DNA of 64,000 nucleotides from assembly GCA_031310005.1 (NCBI GenBank), contig CM062379.1, positions 1,674,001-1,738,000 of the forward strand, in the 5' to 3' direction. The translations under genes and the position numbers were made by a program. This DNA is from Dactylellina haptotyla (taxonomy: Eukaryota; Ascomycota; Orbiliomycetes; Orbiliales; Orbiliaceae). Positions within the stretch are counted from its first letter, which is position 1. Every line of letters begins with the position of its first letter. Positions 12,801 to 24,474 of the stretch are shown here, piece by piece. The notes under the pieces are model-generated. The model ran no database searches. It had not been told where the DNA came from and saw nothing but the letters and a program-made list of their open reading frames with translations.

Positions 12801-15800
12801 GCTGAATGTCGAACCCCGAGAATGCCCGGTGAACCGAGAAGAATGAATGGAGCATTCTCTGGAGAGACAATAACAGAGCTAAAGATAATGAAGGACCGAT
12901 TGGCGTTGGAAGTTTTTGATATGGTCGGGTTTGAACTTGAGACAGCTCCCAGCGCACTCATGACTACGATAATGGAACATTTTCCCCGTTGCGTTAGTAA
13001 TTGAACTCTGTAGCTCTTATCAGAACTGAATACCTCAGCGACGCTATTTGCGGATTGACTGATCGGGAGAGGGTGTGAAAAAAAAGAAACAAATAATTGT
13101 AGAAAGTCAAAAAACCTATTTCGTTAGAACACTTGTGTAAAAAGTTTGTGTGAACTGTTCGAAAAAAAAAAGGAGCCTGATGTGTGCGTGTGCGGGTGGG
13201 TGTTCGCTCAAGTCTAAAAAACAAAAAAGCAAGGGATATTCTGGAATAGAATTCTGATGCCAGTCGAATCGGGCTTCTGAGCAGGAAAAAGAAAGAAAGA
13301 TCAAAAGGACAAAGGGAGCGAGCGAAAGGTGCCAACTTTTCTTTTGCTTTTGATCAGTGAGCGACGTAGGCTTGAGGAAAACGTGAACACTGCATACATA
13401 AAAACGGTAACAACCCCTCAATTTGAAAGGCCACAACCTCAGTAGCGGACCAAATACTCGGTATCCTTTCTCGCGCACACAGCACAGCACACAAATAACC
13501 CTGGACCACCCAAGTCCGAGGTTTTTTTTTCTTTTACCCCGCCGCCGTAACCATCGATCACTTCGCCTCTTCCGCTTTGTGTAAAGTCGAGGCTCTCCGC
13601 TCTCATCCTCTTTAAACTCGTGCGTTCTTTGCACGTGCCGGTTTCTTCTCCAAGCTGCACCCAGCTTAATTTCGCCCTGTTCCTTGGGTAAAGGAAAAGA
13701 AAAACTAATTAAGTGTGCGTATATTGTTTCTTTGGTCTTCTGTCCCCACGTTGGATGCATCGTGGAATGTACCTTTTGGCTTGCATTTGTTCGCTTCTTT
13801 GCTATTACCCCTCCATGACTTAAGTTTTTCTTTTATTTTTTGCTTGCACAAGGGTCGTCTAGGGGCCAAGGTAAAAGGTACGTACCGCAAAAATAATCTC
13901 ATTGGGAGCACCAGGACAAAAAATTGCAGAGTCGGAAACGCCCCAATAGCAGCGGGCCAGCAGGGCGACCCGCTAGCTTTCTAGTTGGGGTTGCGAGGCA
14001 CGAATCTTTGGCATTGCGCTAGAGTGCAGTGTTGTTCATTGTTAGCTTTGCGCGCTCTTTGGAAACCATTGGCCTCTTTGCCCTTGGACTTGCAGAAACT
14101 GAAGCAAGAACCAACCCCTCGACGGCCTCAGAGAGGTCAACTCAGCGGTGGAATTGAAATTTGCGAAGGCACGGAAGAGGGTGCGAGTATTCAATAGGGC
14201 TTTCAAAGAGATAAAAATAAAAAAAGCCCAGCCCAGGTTGACCAGGTCATAGACAGGGTGGAGGAGAAAATGGGCACAAGCCCAAACGAGCAGAAAAAGC
14301 AATCAAACAGTTCGAAACCTCCTGTGGTGCGATTTCATAGAACGGTGCGCTATACCTAGAGTTGCGATCCATAAATGAATATCAAAGCCTAAGAAAGGAA
14401 GAAACGAAAAAAAATAAAAAAATTATTGACCTTTGTTATATGGGAATCTTTTGGCTCGAGGCAACATGTCCATCGCGGCTGTTCCAGTTACAGCTGGGCT
14501 AGTTTGCGAGGAACTAGCCTGCTCATTTGGCGGGCACACGGTCCCCATATTTTTCGATCGCTCCTTTGATCGATATATTGGAGAACCTGGATTCATTCCA
14601 TTTTGAATCTTTAGGTTCTAACTTACTAAACCAATGTCCCTTTGATTTCTTTCCCAACACCAATAAGATTCCAAAGCTCGTGTGCCACAGCTGCTGACCG
14701 TTGTCTCTCATCTGACTTTTCATAAACCCAGGCCCGCTCAAGCTCGCGCATCCATCAGAAGGTCGTTGTAAGAAGCCATAGTAGAAAAGGCACCAGACCG
14801 CCTTTTGCCCTCCGTTCGTTCGTCATCGCCATCGTATCATTCCTCAACTGAAAGGATAGTTTTTTTGCGCCGAATAGAAAAAAAGATCATTGCAGAATAA
14901 AATAAAGAAAGGAAAAAAAAAAAAAAGGAAGATAAAAAGAAAGCCAACCTTTCCCCTCGCTCCTCTCTCTTTCCCACCCACCTCCTCGTCTTGAAGGACT
15001 CCAAACCAGGAACTCCGTTCGGTAGATTTGAAGAAAGGAAGGTCAAAAAAACCTTAAAGAACTTCTGAACAGAAGGTCGAATTGGCAGGCTTATCGAGAA
15101 ACAGCCCACTTGCGACAAATCGCTATCAGCAAGCATAACCCCCAAAAATTGAAATAATAAGAAAAAGACACCGGGAAAAATTAAAACCAAGAAAAATAAA
15201 ACAAGTAGAACAGAAGCCGAGGAGTTTAAGGATCAGATTTAGGAGGGAAAATAGGAAACAGAAAAGGGTCCTCGAAGCGTTGTCATAAAGAAAAAATCAT
15301 TAGCTGGGAGGTTAAATTCAGACCAGCCGTTTCGCTGCAACCACTCGACACCCCGCCTCCAATCCAGGTATCCCGCTCCTTCAACATACATCTGCCTCTT
15401 TAGTGCCACACCTGTTCCTAGATAGGACCTCGATCGAAAGCCTTGCCCGGGAGACAGGGAGACTTGAGATAGCCAAAAGAGAGGCCAATCTGCCTCCGCA
15501 ATAGCTCCGTCGCCAGTGACAGGGAAGCACAGAAGGGTGCCGCTGAAAAAGTAAGCAGAGTAAGTACCTGTATACCTACCATCCCATACCGGACCATCCC
15601 ATAAGGCCAGTCACCTGTGCTGCGAGGGGAGGGAGGGGCATGGGACTTCCACGACCGCTAGGGACCACCCATACTAAAAGCAAGTAGTACATAGCGAGAA
15701 AAGAGGAAAAGGTACCACCGGGGGCGATACCGTACAAGTATTCTGCCTCTTGCTGCCTCTGCTCTGCCACTAGCCCTGTTCGTCCGTCCACTCGCATTTG

Positions 15801-16106
15801 ATCTCTCTGAGACCTCTTGCCAAAGAGTATAGGTCATAGGAGAACACAAACCACACCAAAAAAAATCCATCCGTGAGTCCTGTCCTGTCCTCCCGCAGAA
15901 AAGACCCTGTAATAAGGCCAGGTCGCTGCCCATTTCCAGCTCTGCTATATCCCTCCTAGCAGGCACCGTGGAACAGCTGGTCCCTTCCCCATCCTCTTCC
16001 TCATCATCCTTCTTCGATCCGTGTTCAAGATCCATCTTCTAAAGGCGTTGTCGTGCTCCTCCACAGTCACGTTTTTTATCTCTCTTATCATTCGTAGCTA
16101 GCAATC
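9897..16106. other. Gene-poor 6.2-kb spacer
   Basis: No convincing gene. It holds a short ATG-type microsatellite (about 10140-10170), a 5'-leader-like zone just before 16107, and purine-rich low-complexity stretches at about 11400-11600 and 14860-15300. A minor frame at 12741-13004 (+) and its mirror (-) look slightly protein-like but neither has support. The region may contain long regulatory DNA for the RRM gene or unrecognised non-coding RNA. Confidence 0.45.
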
Positions 16107-17105
16107 ATGTCCAAGCTCTTTGTCGGGTAAGTTTGGCATTTTACCTCCCAGCCGGTTTCACCCTGTTCGAAACTCTTTTCCCTCTCACTTGCGGCGGCAG
16201 CACCAGCAGCTTTCCGGCTGGCTGGCGGGCTGCCGTAGCTCTCTCAATCTCGACTTCATTTCCAGCCGATTCTCTAACCGTCCGGTGTCTTTTTTTTGCG
16301 ACAACAGTGGCCTTGCCTGGCACACAGACGATGACACCCTCAGAGCGAAGTTCGAGGAGTTCGGTCCCGTCGAAGAGGCGGTAAGTTTGCCTGTTCAACG
16401 AAACGCAAAAAAAAAATTGCACTGTTTCTCTCGGCTCCGGCCTAAACCCTTGTTGATGATACTAATCAGCTGCTCTCTTCTCTTCCCGGCGTCACTTCAG
16501 GTTGTCGTCAAGGACCGAGACACAGGTCGTTCGCGGGGCTTCGGTTTCGTTCGATTCACAAACGAGAATGATGCCACTAACGCGATGAACGCCATGAACA
16601 ACACCGAGTAAGTTGACGCCATTCCTTTAATGCGACTGCGGCAGTGGAGCTAGCTTCCGACGCCCATTACAGCTTCTCGCCTAGCTCGGAACGAGCGTAG
16701 CTAAGATAGAACACCACTCATATAGGTTCGACGGCCGAGTCATCCGCGTAGACAAGGCATCTAGCAAGGGCCAGGGCGGCGGAGGAGGAGGACAGTCATC
16801 TGGCTCATACGGTGGCGGCAGCGGAGCTGGGGGATGGGGTCAGTCAACACTTTCCTGGGCTTATAATCCCACAGTGGATCACAGACTTACGAATACGTGG
16901 GCGGTAGGTGGCTATCCACCACAGGGTCAAGGTTACGGCGGGTATCCAAACCCTGGATATAGTGGCCATCAGGGCGGTGGTCCCCAAGGCCATAGCCATG
17001 GTAAGTGACGACTGTTTCTACAATATGAAGGGGTCAGTCTGGTGTATATGGCACTCGAATGCTAACTTACCTCTTTCCGACGCGACAGGCAACTATCCAA
17101 TGTAA
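16107..17105 (+). CDS. Glycine-rich RNA-binding protein (single RRM)
   Basis: Exons 16107-16126, 16308-16380, 16501-16607, 16726-16838, 16908-17000 and 17089-17105 give 140 residues. The single RRM fills residues 1-80, with RNP2 as KLFVGGL and RNP1 as RGFGFVRF. Both carry the aromatic residues that stack on RNA. The tail is Gly, Gln, Tyr and Ser-rich, as in plant GRP7 and animal CIRBP. Proteins of this type bind mRNA and often respond to cold or stress. The last coding exon supplies only five residues. The intron at 16839-16907 is 69 nt, frame-neutral and free of stops, so retaining it would insert 23 residues into the tail. The leader upstream of the ATG is rich in pyrimidines. Confidence 0.9.
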
Positions 17106-18518
17106 ATTCGAATCTCGTTTAGGATACGACTTACGAATTTCCACATCACACCTGTATAGACGCTTTTCCTTTCATGCATTATGCCGTTATCAATCTTCTG
17201 CTGGTGTACCTTTCCTTGAACCATCTCTCGACGGGCGTGAACGTTCTCAGTGTTGGACCGAAAAAAAAGATACTCCGTCTGTATCAAACCATTCTTCTCC
17301 CGTATACGCCTTACTGTTATTTTTTTATTTTATATTTTCTTCTCTTTATTTTTTCCGTTGTTCTTGGGTTGGATACCTGCTTCTTTCTGTAAATCCCTCT
17401 CACATATCCTTTTTTGTCTTTATTTTTTTCCTTTATATCTTCCTGCATGCAGTCTCCTTTTTATACCAAGGGCACAAAAAAACATTGGGTGGCTATCTGC
17501 AAATTTTCGAAATGCGCTTTCTGTTTGGGGCGGCCGTGGTGCATAATTGTAAAAGAGATATAAACGGCGGGTTTTGTGACAGGGCAATACGCGTTTTTAC
17601 CTTTTCTTATAACGTCCACTTAATGCACCTTTTTTTAAGAAAAATTTCCAAATGCATTCTTTTTCTTCTCTATCCCCGACTTCAGACTGCTAGGTGCTAA
17701 AACGTGAACACCAACCGCAATGCAACGAAATCGAGAAATACCCATATCAAGGTAAGAAAGAGATCAAGAGAATGATGGGAGGGTGCGGACTCAAAAGTAA
17801 TCTGTAAGGAATGAAGGGAATGAGGTAAGGGACTTGGCTGTTTGCGATGCTCTCTCTGTATTGCCATTATTGACTTTATATGTCCTGAATAGACAACATG
17901 AGGCATCCCTCTAAGCCGTCGCTATTGCTTATCAACCATCAGTGGCCGACTCCAGACTTACTTTATGAGGGAAGGACTCGCAAGCTTGTGGGATATTTCT
18001 TCTTCGTTTCGTGCTGGGAATGTAAGTGAATGATTTGGGGAGGGGGGGTCTTTCTGAAGTCTTTCTTTGAATGAAAAGGTTAACTGTCCTTGTTTTAGCT
18101 TCTTTTTTCATTAGAGAGTATGCACAGTGCCTCGAGCGGAGCGGGCCTCATCAACATGCGCATTCTGATCTATAAACAAGGGAAGCTATGGCGAGCCCTT
18201 CCCGGAATCTTGCTTTGTGTAGAGCGTGTACGTGTACGTAAAAGACGAATTTTTTCTTTTTTTTTCTGTTTCTTTCTTTTTCTTTTTCTTTTTCTTTCAG
18301 GTACAGTGCCTCGAGCGGAGCGGGCCTCGTCAAAACATGATCTCTTGGGTTTGCAATGTCACTGAAGTTAAGAAATAAATGTTGCTGATTTTTCCTAGCT
18401 TTTCTATCAGGTAGATTATCCGATCGATGGCCAAACATGTCAGGATTCGGCTATAATTACCGCCAGTGGAGACAACGGAAATGGCTCACACCAGTTTCGC
18501 CCCCGCTTTATTTATTTA
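17106..18518. other. Convergent spacer with a direct repeat
   Basis: 3' flanks of the RRM gene (+) and the ChaC gene (-). The RRM side is T-rich. It holds the 31-bp direct repeat listed separately. No gene is seen. Confidence 0.5.
18124..18333. repeat. 31-bp direct repeat bracketing a pyrimidine tract
   Basis: Two copies, starting at 18124 and 18303 (179 bp apart), match over about 31 bases with one A/G difference; they share the core GCCTCGAGCGGAGCGGG. The second copy follows at once after a long CTTTTT-type tract ending in TTTCAG, so the DNA between them ends like the 3' part of an intron. No open frame runs through either copy. Confidence 0.75.
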
Positions 18519-19979
18519 TCAGCTCGAAGGCTCGACCGGGATATCCAAGGATACTCCTTCGATCTTGGCAGCGGCTTTCGCCAGCTCGCTGATATGGGAA
18601 TCATGCGCTTCGGGTGCGAGCCGCTCCAACGCTGTATAAAGGTTGTACAAGTACTCCTTATTCTCGCCGGACGGTCCTCGAGAATCGAGTATGTGTTGCG
18701 CGAGCGCGCTTGTGGACTCAGGAGGCCCGACAAATTGTGGGTTATCGGGTGTACCAATGTACAAAATTGCCGGTATAGGGTTCGGAATGTCCTCCGACTC
18801 GCTCGTCCTCGAATTGTGATACACCGGGTGGCGATGGATGGTGTAGCCGTTGATCTCGCGGAGGTCAAGGTAGGCCTTGATTCGTTCCACCTATTTGACG
18901 GGCAATAGCGGATAGGGCCGCGCGAGTTTCAATACTACTGGTTTCATAGTCGTTACGCCTGCGAGCATCCGTACGAAGCCGCAAGCTTTGGGGGCTAATC
19001 AGGCGTTTCACTGACCTCCGAGGGTGCGATGAGATAGGCTACTCCCCATACTGGCTCGTCCGTCTCCTGTTCTATGAGAGTGACAACACGGCCAGGTGCT
19101 TCGGGTGTCCCACGGTGATCCTCGCTACCGGTATCAATCCAAGTTAGCCTATCAGAACGGAAAGGGCCGCCATGCATATGCAAGATATGGCTTTATTCTG
19201 GCCCGCATACCCGAGGAGGGAGTTTAGGGATTCTCACCTTGCCTATGGAAACCAATACCCCCAAAGAGAGTGCCCCGCAGTCAGAATGATGGTCCAATAA
19301 ACCGTTTCACACCGAGCCACGGATTCGGGAAAACGCCCGAAACACTAATGCGCTGGGGTATTGGTGGGTGTTTCCAAAGAACATCTATGTACCTGCCAAA
19401 ATCTCCGAATATAACCCCGTTTTATATAACAAGGTACGCGGCGGACTGTATTAACGAAATATGTGTCCTTTGAGACACAGAAGGACAGTAAGCCTGGGTT
19501 CTGTCTTGGCAGGTAGGTTGGGTTTGCAGGTTGTGGTTGATCGATGCGGGTTTTCTGCCAGAAAAAAAAGGTTTTGTTTTTTTTCTCATTTTCGTTCACG
19601 CGCGCGAAGTTTTCGGTAGAGACCAGAAAAGTTACTGAACCCGAGGGGTGGTCCGCTATCATGTGGACAGAACGCTGAAGACACGAAGGGTCATATCGAT
19701 GGCCACTGACCAAACGTTGGTGGAGGCTTCCATATTAAGCTTCTGTGTAGGGAGGTCGTTAGTGACCGTTCGTTTTCTGTGGTCAGGACGCCTCGGCCAT
19801 GCATAATGACGACTAAGCGAACAGAAAGTTGTGCAGAGTTTCTGGGCTTCTGATAAAATCCCAAAGGAACGGATAAGGGAGGTGGGCTCCAGGCGATGAA
19901 CGCAAAAAAAAAAAGAGGCAGTAGTTTACCCATAACCAAAGATCCAAAAGGCTTCGCCGTTGTCCAACGGATCATTCAT
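18519..19979 (-). CDS. GCG1: ChaC-type gamma-glutamylcyclotransferase (glutathione degradation)
   Basis: Exons on the minus strand: 19979-19930, 19742-19711, 19445-19393, 19242-19238 (5 nt), 19124-19016 and 18890-18519, giving 206 residues. ChaC enzymes cleave cytosolic glutathione into 5-oxoproline and Cys-Gly. The substrate loop is FGYGSL at residues 14-19. It is followed by the family motifs IWKPPP, GYIRRFWQ, SEDHRGTP and VVTLIE, and the catalytic Glu sits in YLDLRE at about residue 95. A late IGTPDNPQFVGP motif and a SGENKEYL motif are also typical. Exon phases agree throughout only if the 5-nt exon is used; it supplies Ala and part of Ser in WQASEDHRGT. The last exon is uninterrupted. 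The gene is transcribed in the same direction as eIF3d, which lies upstream. Confidence 0.9.
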
Positions 19980-20628
19980 GATCGGATGTCGAGGGAGTTT
20001 GCGAGATTGGAAAGGGGCAGGTAAGAATGAATAAGAATGAACATACAAGGAGGAGAGAGCAGAAAGGATGGTGGGGGGAGGGGAACCTCTTTTGTTTCCT
20101 TCTGCACTTTTTGGTGGGTTAGAAAATTTGGGTAAAACTCAGAGCCAAATTTTCAGGCGGAAGGAGGGGGTTATATTATGTATGAGGTTGGGAAATAAAA
20201 GTTTATCCCTTGGCTCGCCTGATCCTTTCGCCTTTTATTTAGTAAACCGAATCGCGGCAGGCTGCAGAGCTAGGACTGAAACGGAGAGATGACACTCAAT
20301 ATACCTTCAGATCGACGAGACTGGTTATAAATGGTATACCGAATCTCGATCGTATTGTATTAGAATATTGGGAGCCCGCTGGTGGGTAGTATCGGGCTTT
20401 AAGCTAAAGTGTTGGGACGGTAAACATGGATGCGAGGAATGTAGATCCGGAGAAGCAGAACAAGTGCTTATTCCGATGCGGATGTATTGGAGACACGAGG
20501 GGCAATGCTACTTATAAATTATACATGAAGATATGCGCCACTAGAATCAAAAGGTGGGGGCGAGTAGGGTGTTAGGAGTTCTAGATATGTATACCCCTCA
20601 GACTGAGATCAGTCATCTTTTCTACGGT
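19980..20628. other. Spacer between eIF3d and the ChaC gene
   Basis: Both flanking genes are on the minus strand, so this contains the eIF3d 3' end and the ChaC promoter. No gene or clear regulatory motif is seen. Confidence 0.5.
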
Positions 20629-22515
20629 TTATTCATCCGCTCCCTCTTCAACATTTGCATCCCCTTCTGCGTCTTCTTCGAACGAGGTCGCCGGGACTTC
20701 GTATAGACGAATCACCTGCTTGTTTGGATCCTGAAATTTCGGTTAGTTACCTTAACGATGCTGGGTTTGGAACATTGCCATTTACGAACCTTGACCAAGA
20801 TATATTTACCCTCCGGCATGGCCATACACATGTCAATAATCGTTCTAACTATACCCCAGCCGTTGCTCAGACTCAAGTTCATCTGGTTGGCGAATTCGCG
20901 GGGTTTGTAGCCAACAACACCGAGAACGACGTGCTTTTCTCGCTCCTTCGGGTTTACACGAGAAATGAAGCTTCAACACATTAGTATGATCGATTTGCAT
21001 ATAAAGAGAGTCCCTAGAACATACCCGATTCTCATGAAATCAGTCTTGGCCAAAATGGCTTGCGTCGTCCACTTGGCCAACTTGCAACTGTTGTTCTTCA
21101 TTTCTGTGGCGACAATGGCACCACGAGAAGTGTGAAGCTTGTTACGCCAGCTCATAGCTCCACCGCTTCCCTGAGCCCGCTCGTCGAACTCGTTCAAGGC
21201 CTTGATAGTAACGAGATGGTTCTCACGAGAGCCTGGGTTCTTCATGACTGCGTCAATCTCTGTTCTCACAATCAAATGGAGTGGCTGGTCGTCCGATAGC
21301 GACAGATCGAAACGCCTATATTTGTATCCCTTCCTTGCAAGTTCCTCGCCTGGGGCGGGGTTATAGAAGGGGTCCTCATGCTCAAATTTGAATTCATGTT
21401 CAGGGTCTTCGATGACAGCCTGAACAGCAAAGTTGGCATTTAGGACACTGGCTTCAAGTGCCAACCTTCCGGGAGAATTTATATTTTCTTTGTTGCTCTC
21501 ACTGACATCCATGGGAGGATCAGCAGCGTTCTCGTTGACCGTAGCAAAGTCAATTTGAGAACCTTCGCGCTTGTCAAAGTAAAGCTTGTTTCCAACCCTG
21601 TTGATGACAATATCCCAGCTGTAGACTGATCTTGTTGCACACATCAAAGTAGAAAGAATAGTGTCGGTAGCAAAGATGGTGGCTTCCTCGCTTTCCGCGA
21701 GCTTCTGGACAACAGGGTCGACCGAGGTGGTAGGGTTGTACCACGCTCGATCAAATATGACCAAAGGAGTCGATGTTGCTTTTGTCGCAGATCGATCATA
21801 TGAACGATTGTAGTAGAATAGAGAGCCATACGACTCGACATCCTCTCCATCGTCGATTTCCAGGTTGAGTTTTCCCAAACGGTTGAAATCGATTTCTTCA
21901 AGCATCTTCCAATCTGGCTTGATAACGACCGAAGAATCTCTGTTCCGCTGTGGCTTATCGTAATCCTTCCATCCAAACCGACGTCCCCTGTTCCCCCTGT
22001 TCCCCCTGGTATTATCTCCCTGCGCTCTTCCTGTCTGCTGGCGGCCGAATTGCCCGCCTCTTTGGCCACCGCGGGCAGCACCAGCAGCTCCCCTGCCACG
22101 CCCACGGAAAACAGTACCACCGCCGCGAGAGAATGGAGTCCTTGGTTTAACATTTGACCGATTATCGACCAGAGAGAAACTTGCTTCATCTTCGCCTTGT
22201 AGCTGTGGGAATAATGTAGAAGCACCCGCTCCGTAAATCTGCTGGTCTATCAAGCTATCAGTAAAACGTGCTATAGAATGTACCTTCAAGAATGCGGCGC
22301 CTACCTCTGTAGTTCCTGCCATAACCTCTACCGCCACGATCTCTATCATTCTTCGAATCTCCAGACCAATCGGCCAATCGGCCAAGCTTGTCGCCCTTCG
22401 AAAATGGGTTATATGGCATCTCATTGACAATTCCCTCCGCCTCCGTGGGCTCTTGAGGACCCCACACGGCGTCCGTGGGGAGACCTGAGATTATGCCGTT
22501 GAAAACCGGAGCCAT
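20629..22515 (-). CDS. EIF3D: Eukaryotic translation initiation factor 3 subunit D
   Basis: Exons on the minus strand: 22515-22305, 22246-21025, 20970-20790 and 20730-20629. They give 571 residues, the usual length. eIF3d is a cap-binding subunit of the eIF3 complex that recruits 40S ribosomes and mRNA. The N-terminus reads [17 protein letters not shown], the family signature. The RDQQIYGAG and [11 protein letters not shown] motifs follow. A Gly/Arg-rich RGG-like stretch lies at about residues 100-155. The C-terminal cap-binding domain includes [25 protein letters not shown] and [10 protein letters not shown]. The tail is acidic. Introns have normal donors; the third uses a CTAAT branch. It is divergent from TVP23 across 402 bp. 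Confidence 0.96.
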
Positions 22516-22917
22516 CTTGACGTCGTAATGCTCCTCCAGTCGGTATATGTCTGGGCAATAGTATCGAAAGTATCACACTCGTAGAAGCTGGTCCCACCGT
22601 AGTTGAGAGTTTGAATGATGTTGGATTCGAAGCTTGCAAGCTTTTTAGTACATTTTTATTATTTTTTTTATTTTCTTCGAAATACCCAAATTTGTGCGAC
22701 GAACAAACAACACATCAACACATCGCCCCTCCGCCGCCCTTGTCCTTTGCGTCGCGGGTTTCCACGTAACCCTCTTCTGCTATCAACGCCAACCGGCCAA
22801 CCTTCATCGGATCCCGCGACAGCCTCCCTTCCTCACACCTACGATTCTTCCGAAGCGCACCAGATATGAACTAGGCGCTGCTCGACCGACAAGTCAATCT
22901 ATCAACCTGCGGGCATC
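22516..22917. promoter_or_regulatory. Divergent promoter of eIF3d and TVP23
   Basis: The 402-bp gap between two start codons pointing away from each other must hold both promoters and leaders. It contains T-rich and CT-rich patches near 22640-22680 but no clear TATA box for either gene. Confidence 0.6.
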
Positions 22918-23907
22918 ATGAATAACGCAGACTCAGTCGTATGATGTTCCCGCCGTGTCCACGCTGGGCACGGCTCCCCGGTTTCGATTTGTTACCGGAC
23001 CATAGTTAACACCATAGCATTAGGCGGGCCCGACCCAAGGCAGTCTTACCTGGCGCCTCTCATCACACCCTATCACACTACTATGCTTCCTCGCATTCCG
23101 GCTTTGTATGGCGATTCTCTTACAACTAAAGGATGGTGGTGTTTGGCAGATGCGCTGACCCGGTGTTCGACTAGCTGCCCTTTTGACGTATCTTTTCGGC
23201 TTGCTATTCACCGACAATGAGTAAGAACATATCGAAGGAACACGTTCTTTTTTCTCCCCTATTTCTAACATGACCGTTTGCAGTGTTCTTATATTTATCA
23301 TCGTTATCTTACTCTTATCCGCCGATTTCTACTACTGCAAGAACATTGCTGGCCGTAGACTTGTTGGCCTGAGGTCCGTTGGCACTCTATCCCGAATTGG
23401 ATCGATCTAGGCACTGATGTGGCAGCACAGGTGGTGGAACGAAACCAATGCACAGAACGGTGAACAGACTTGGGTTTTTGAAAGCGCAGATGTATGTGTT
23501 TTCAATTCATTGGTTTATCAATATGATATATTTAGCCCACTGACCGACGTCTACAGCCCTCACGAGTCATCAACGCCACGGATTCTCGATTCTTCTGGTT
23601 ATCGTTATACAGCGTACCAGTATTATGGGGCCTGTTGGCTATCCTCGCATTGATACGCTTCAAGTTCACATGGTGCGTTCTCGAACCGGGAGAAAGAATT
23701 CCTCATAATCACTGTTATCTAACGTGTCAACTTGGCAGGCTCCCTCTTGTTGCCATTGCGGTCACCCTATGTGTTACAAATACACTTGCCTTCTCTCGCT
23801 GCGATAAATTCTCGAACGCCAGCAGCTTCGCAAACAGAGCGTTTTCCGGAAGTGGTATCGCCGGTAGCATTGCCAGCGGGATGGTGAGCAGGCTCTGGAG
23901 CAGATAG
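22918..23907 (+). CDS. TVP23: Golgi membrane protein TVP23
   Basis: Exons 22918-22938, 23024-23105, 23175-23220, 23284-23373, 23431-23491, 23557-23672 and 23739-23907 give 194 residues. TVP23 is a small late-Golgi protein with four membrane spans that acts in vesicle transport. The family motifs are intact: [30 protein letters not shown], the WVFES and [10 protein letters not shown] blocks, and [16 protein letters not shown]. Seven exons for under 200 residues is a high density. Exon 3 starts at a TAG acceptor with a GCTGAC branch site 18 nt upstream. The short first exon encodes only MNNADSV and was chosen because its phase and the intron fit; upstream of it there is an in-frame stop. Confidence 0.93.
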
Positions 23908-24474
23908 CTACGGCGGCCCACCTTCGAGGTCTTATCGTGGTCGTTGGCGGTTAGGTGACCCGTGGCGTCTTGGTGAAATAAACCAAAAAAATTTAAATAT
24001 AACTATTTTACCCAGCTTAAGAACTCGACTTCTTTCGGTAACATACTGATCTACTCGATGTATATTTTGGTCACGTTTATTTCTTGGTTTTGGCGGGGGT
24101 TTGTATCAAGGATATTGGGCAATGAAAGCGTGGTTTTTATTTCTGACTCCAGAGCTTGTTTCTTAAGCATTATATGATTGTGATTGTATCATTTGACAAT
24201 TCGTTTTAGGTCTACACTGGAGTTGATAACTTTATTACTATTCAGGCTTATAAGCTAGTTCAACATTGTAGATTATATAGATAAGTAGCTTCGTTTCTTT
24301 CATTCTCGGCGATGCATCTGGTAAATCCCACCACCAAGTAGTACGGAAGTATATAGAATTGAATGTGCATGATAGTTTACATTTTGGCATTCATTTAAGT
24401 TTGAAAATTATACATGAGCTTTTCGATGGCTATCCTGTGCTGGGTTTTGCAACCCGAATTCGCAAATTTACTAC
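23908..24474. other. Convergent AT-rich spacer
   Basis: 3' flanks of TVP23 (+) and the PDI gene (-). AT-rich with no gene seen. Confidence 0.5.

Noticed and set aside
13116-13760. 214-codon minus frame
   Set aside because: Low-complexity Phe/Leu/Arg sequence in a purine-rich spacer, without domain or splice structure.
15658-16035. 125-codon minus frame upstream of the RRM gene
   Set aside because: It lies in the probable promoter of the RRM gene, has no recognisable motif and would be antisense to the leader.
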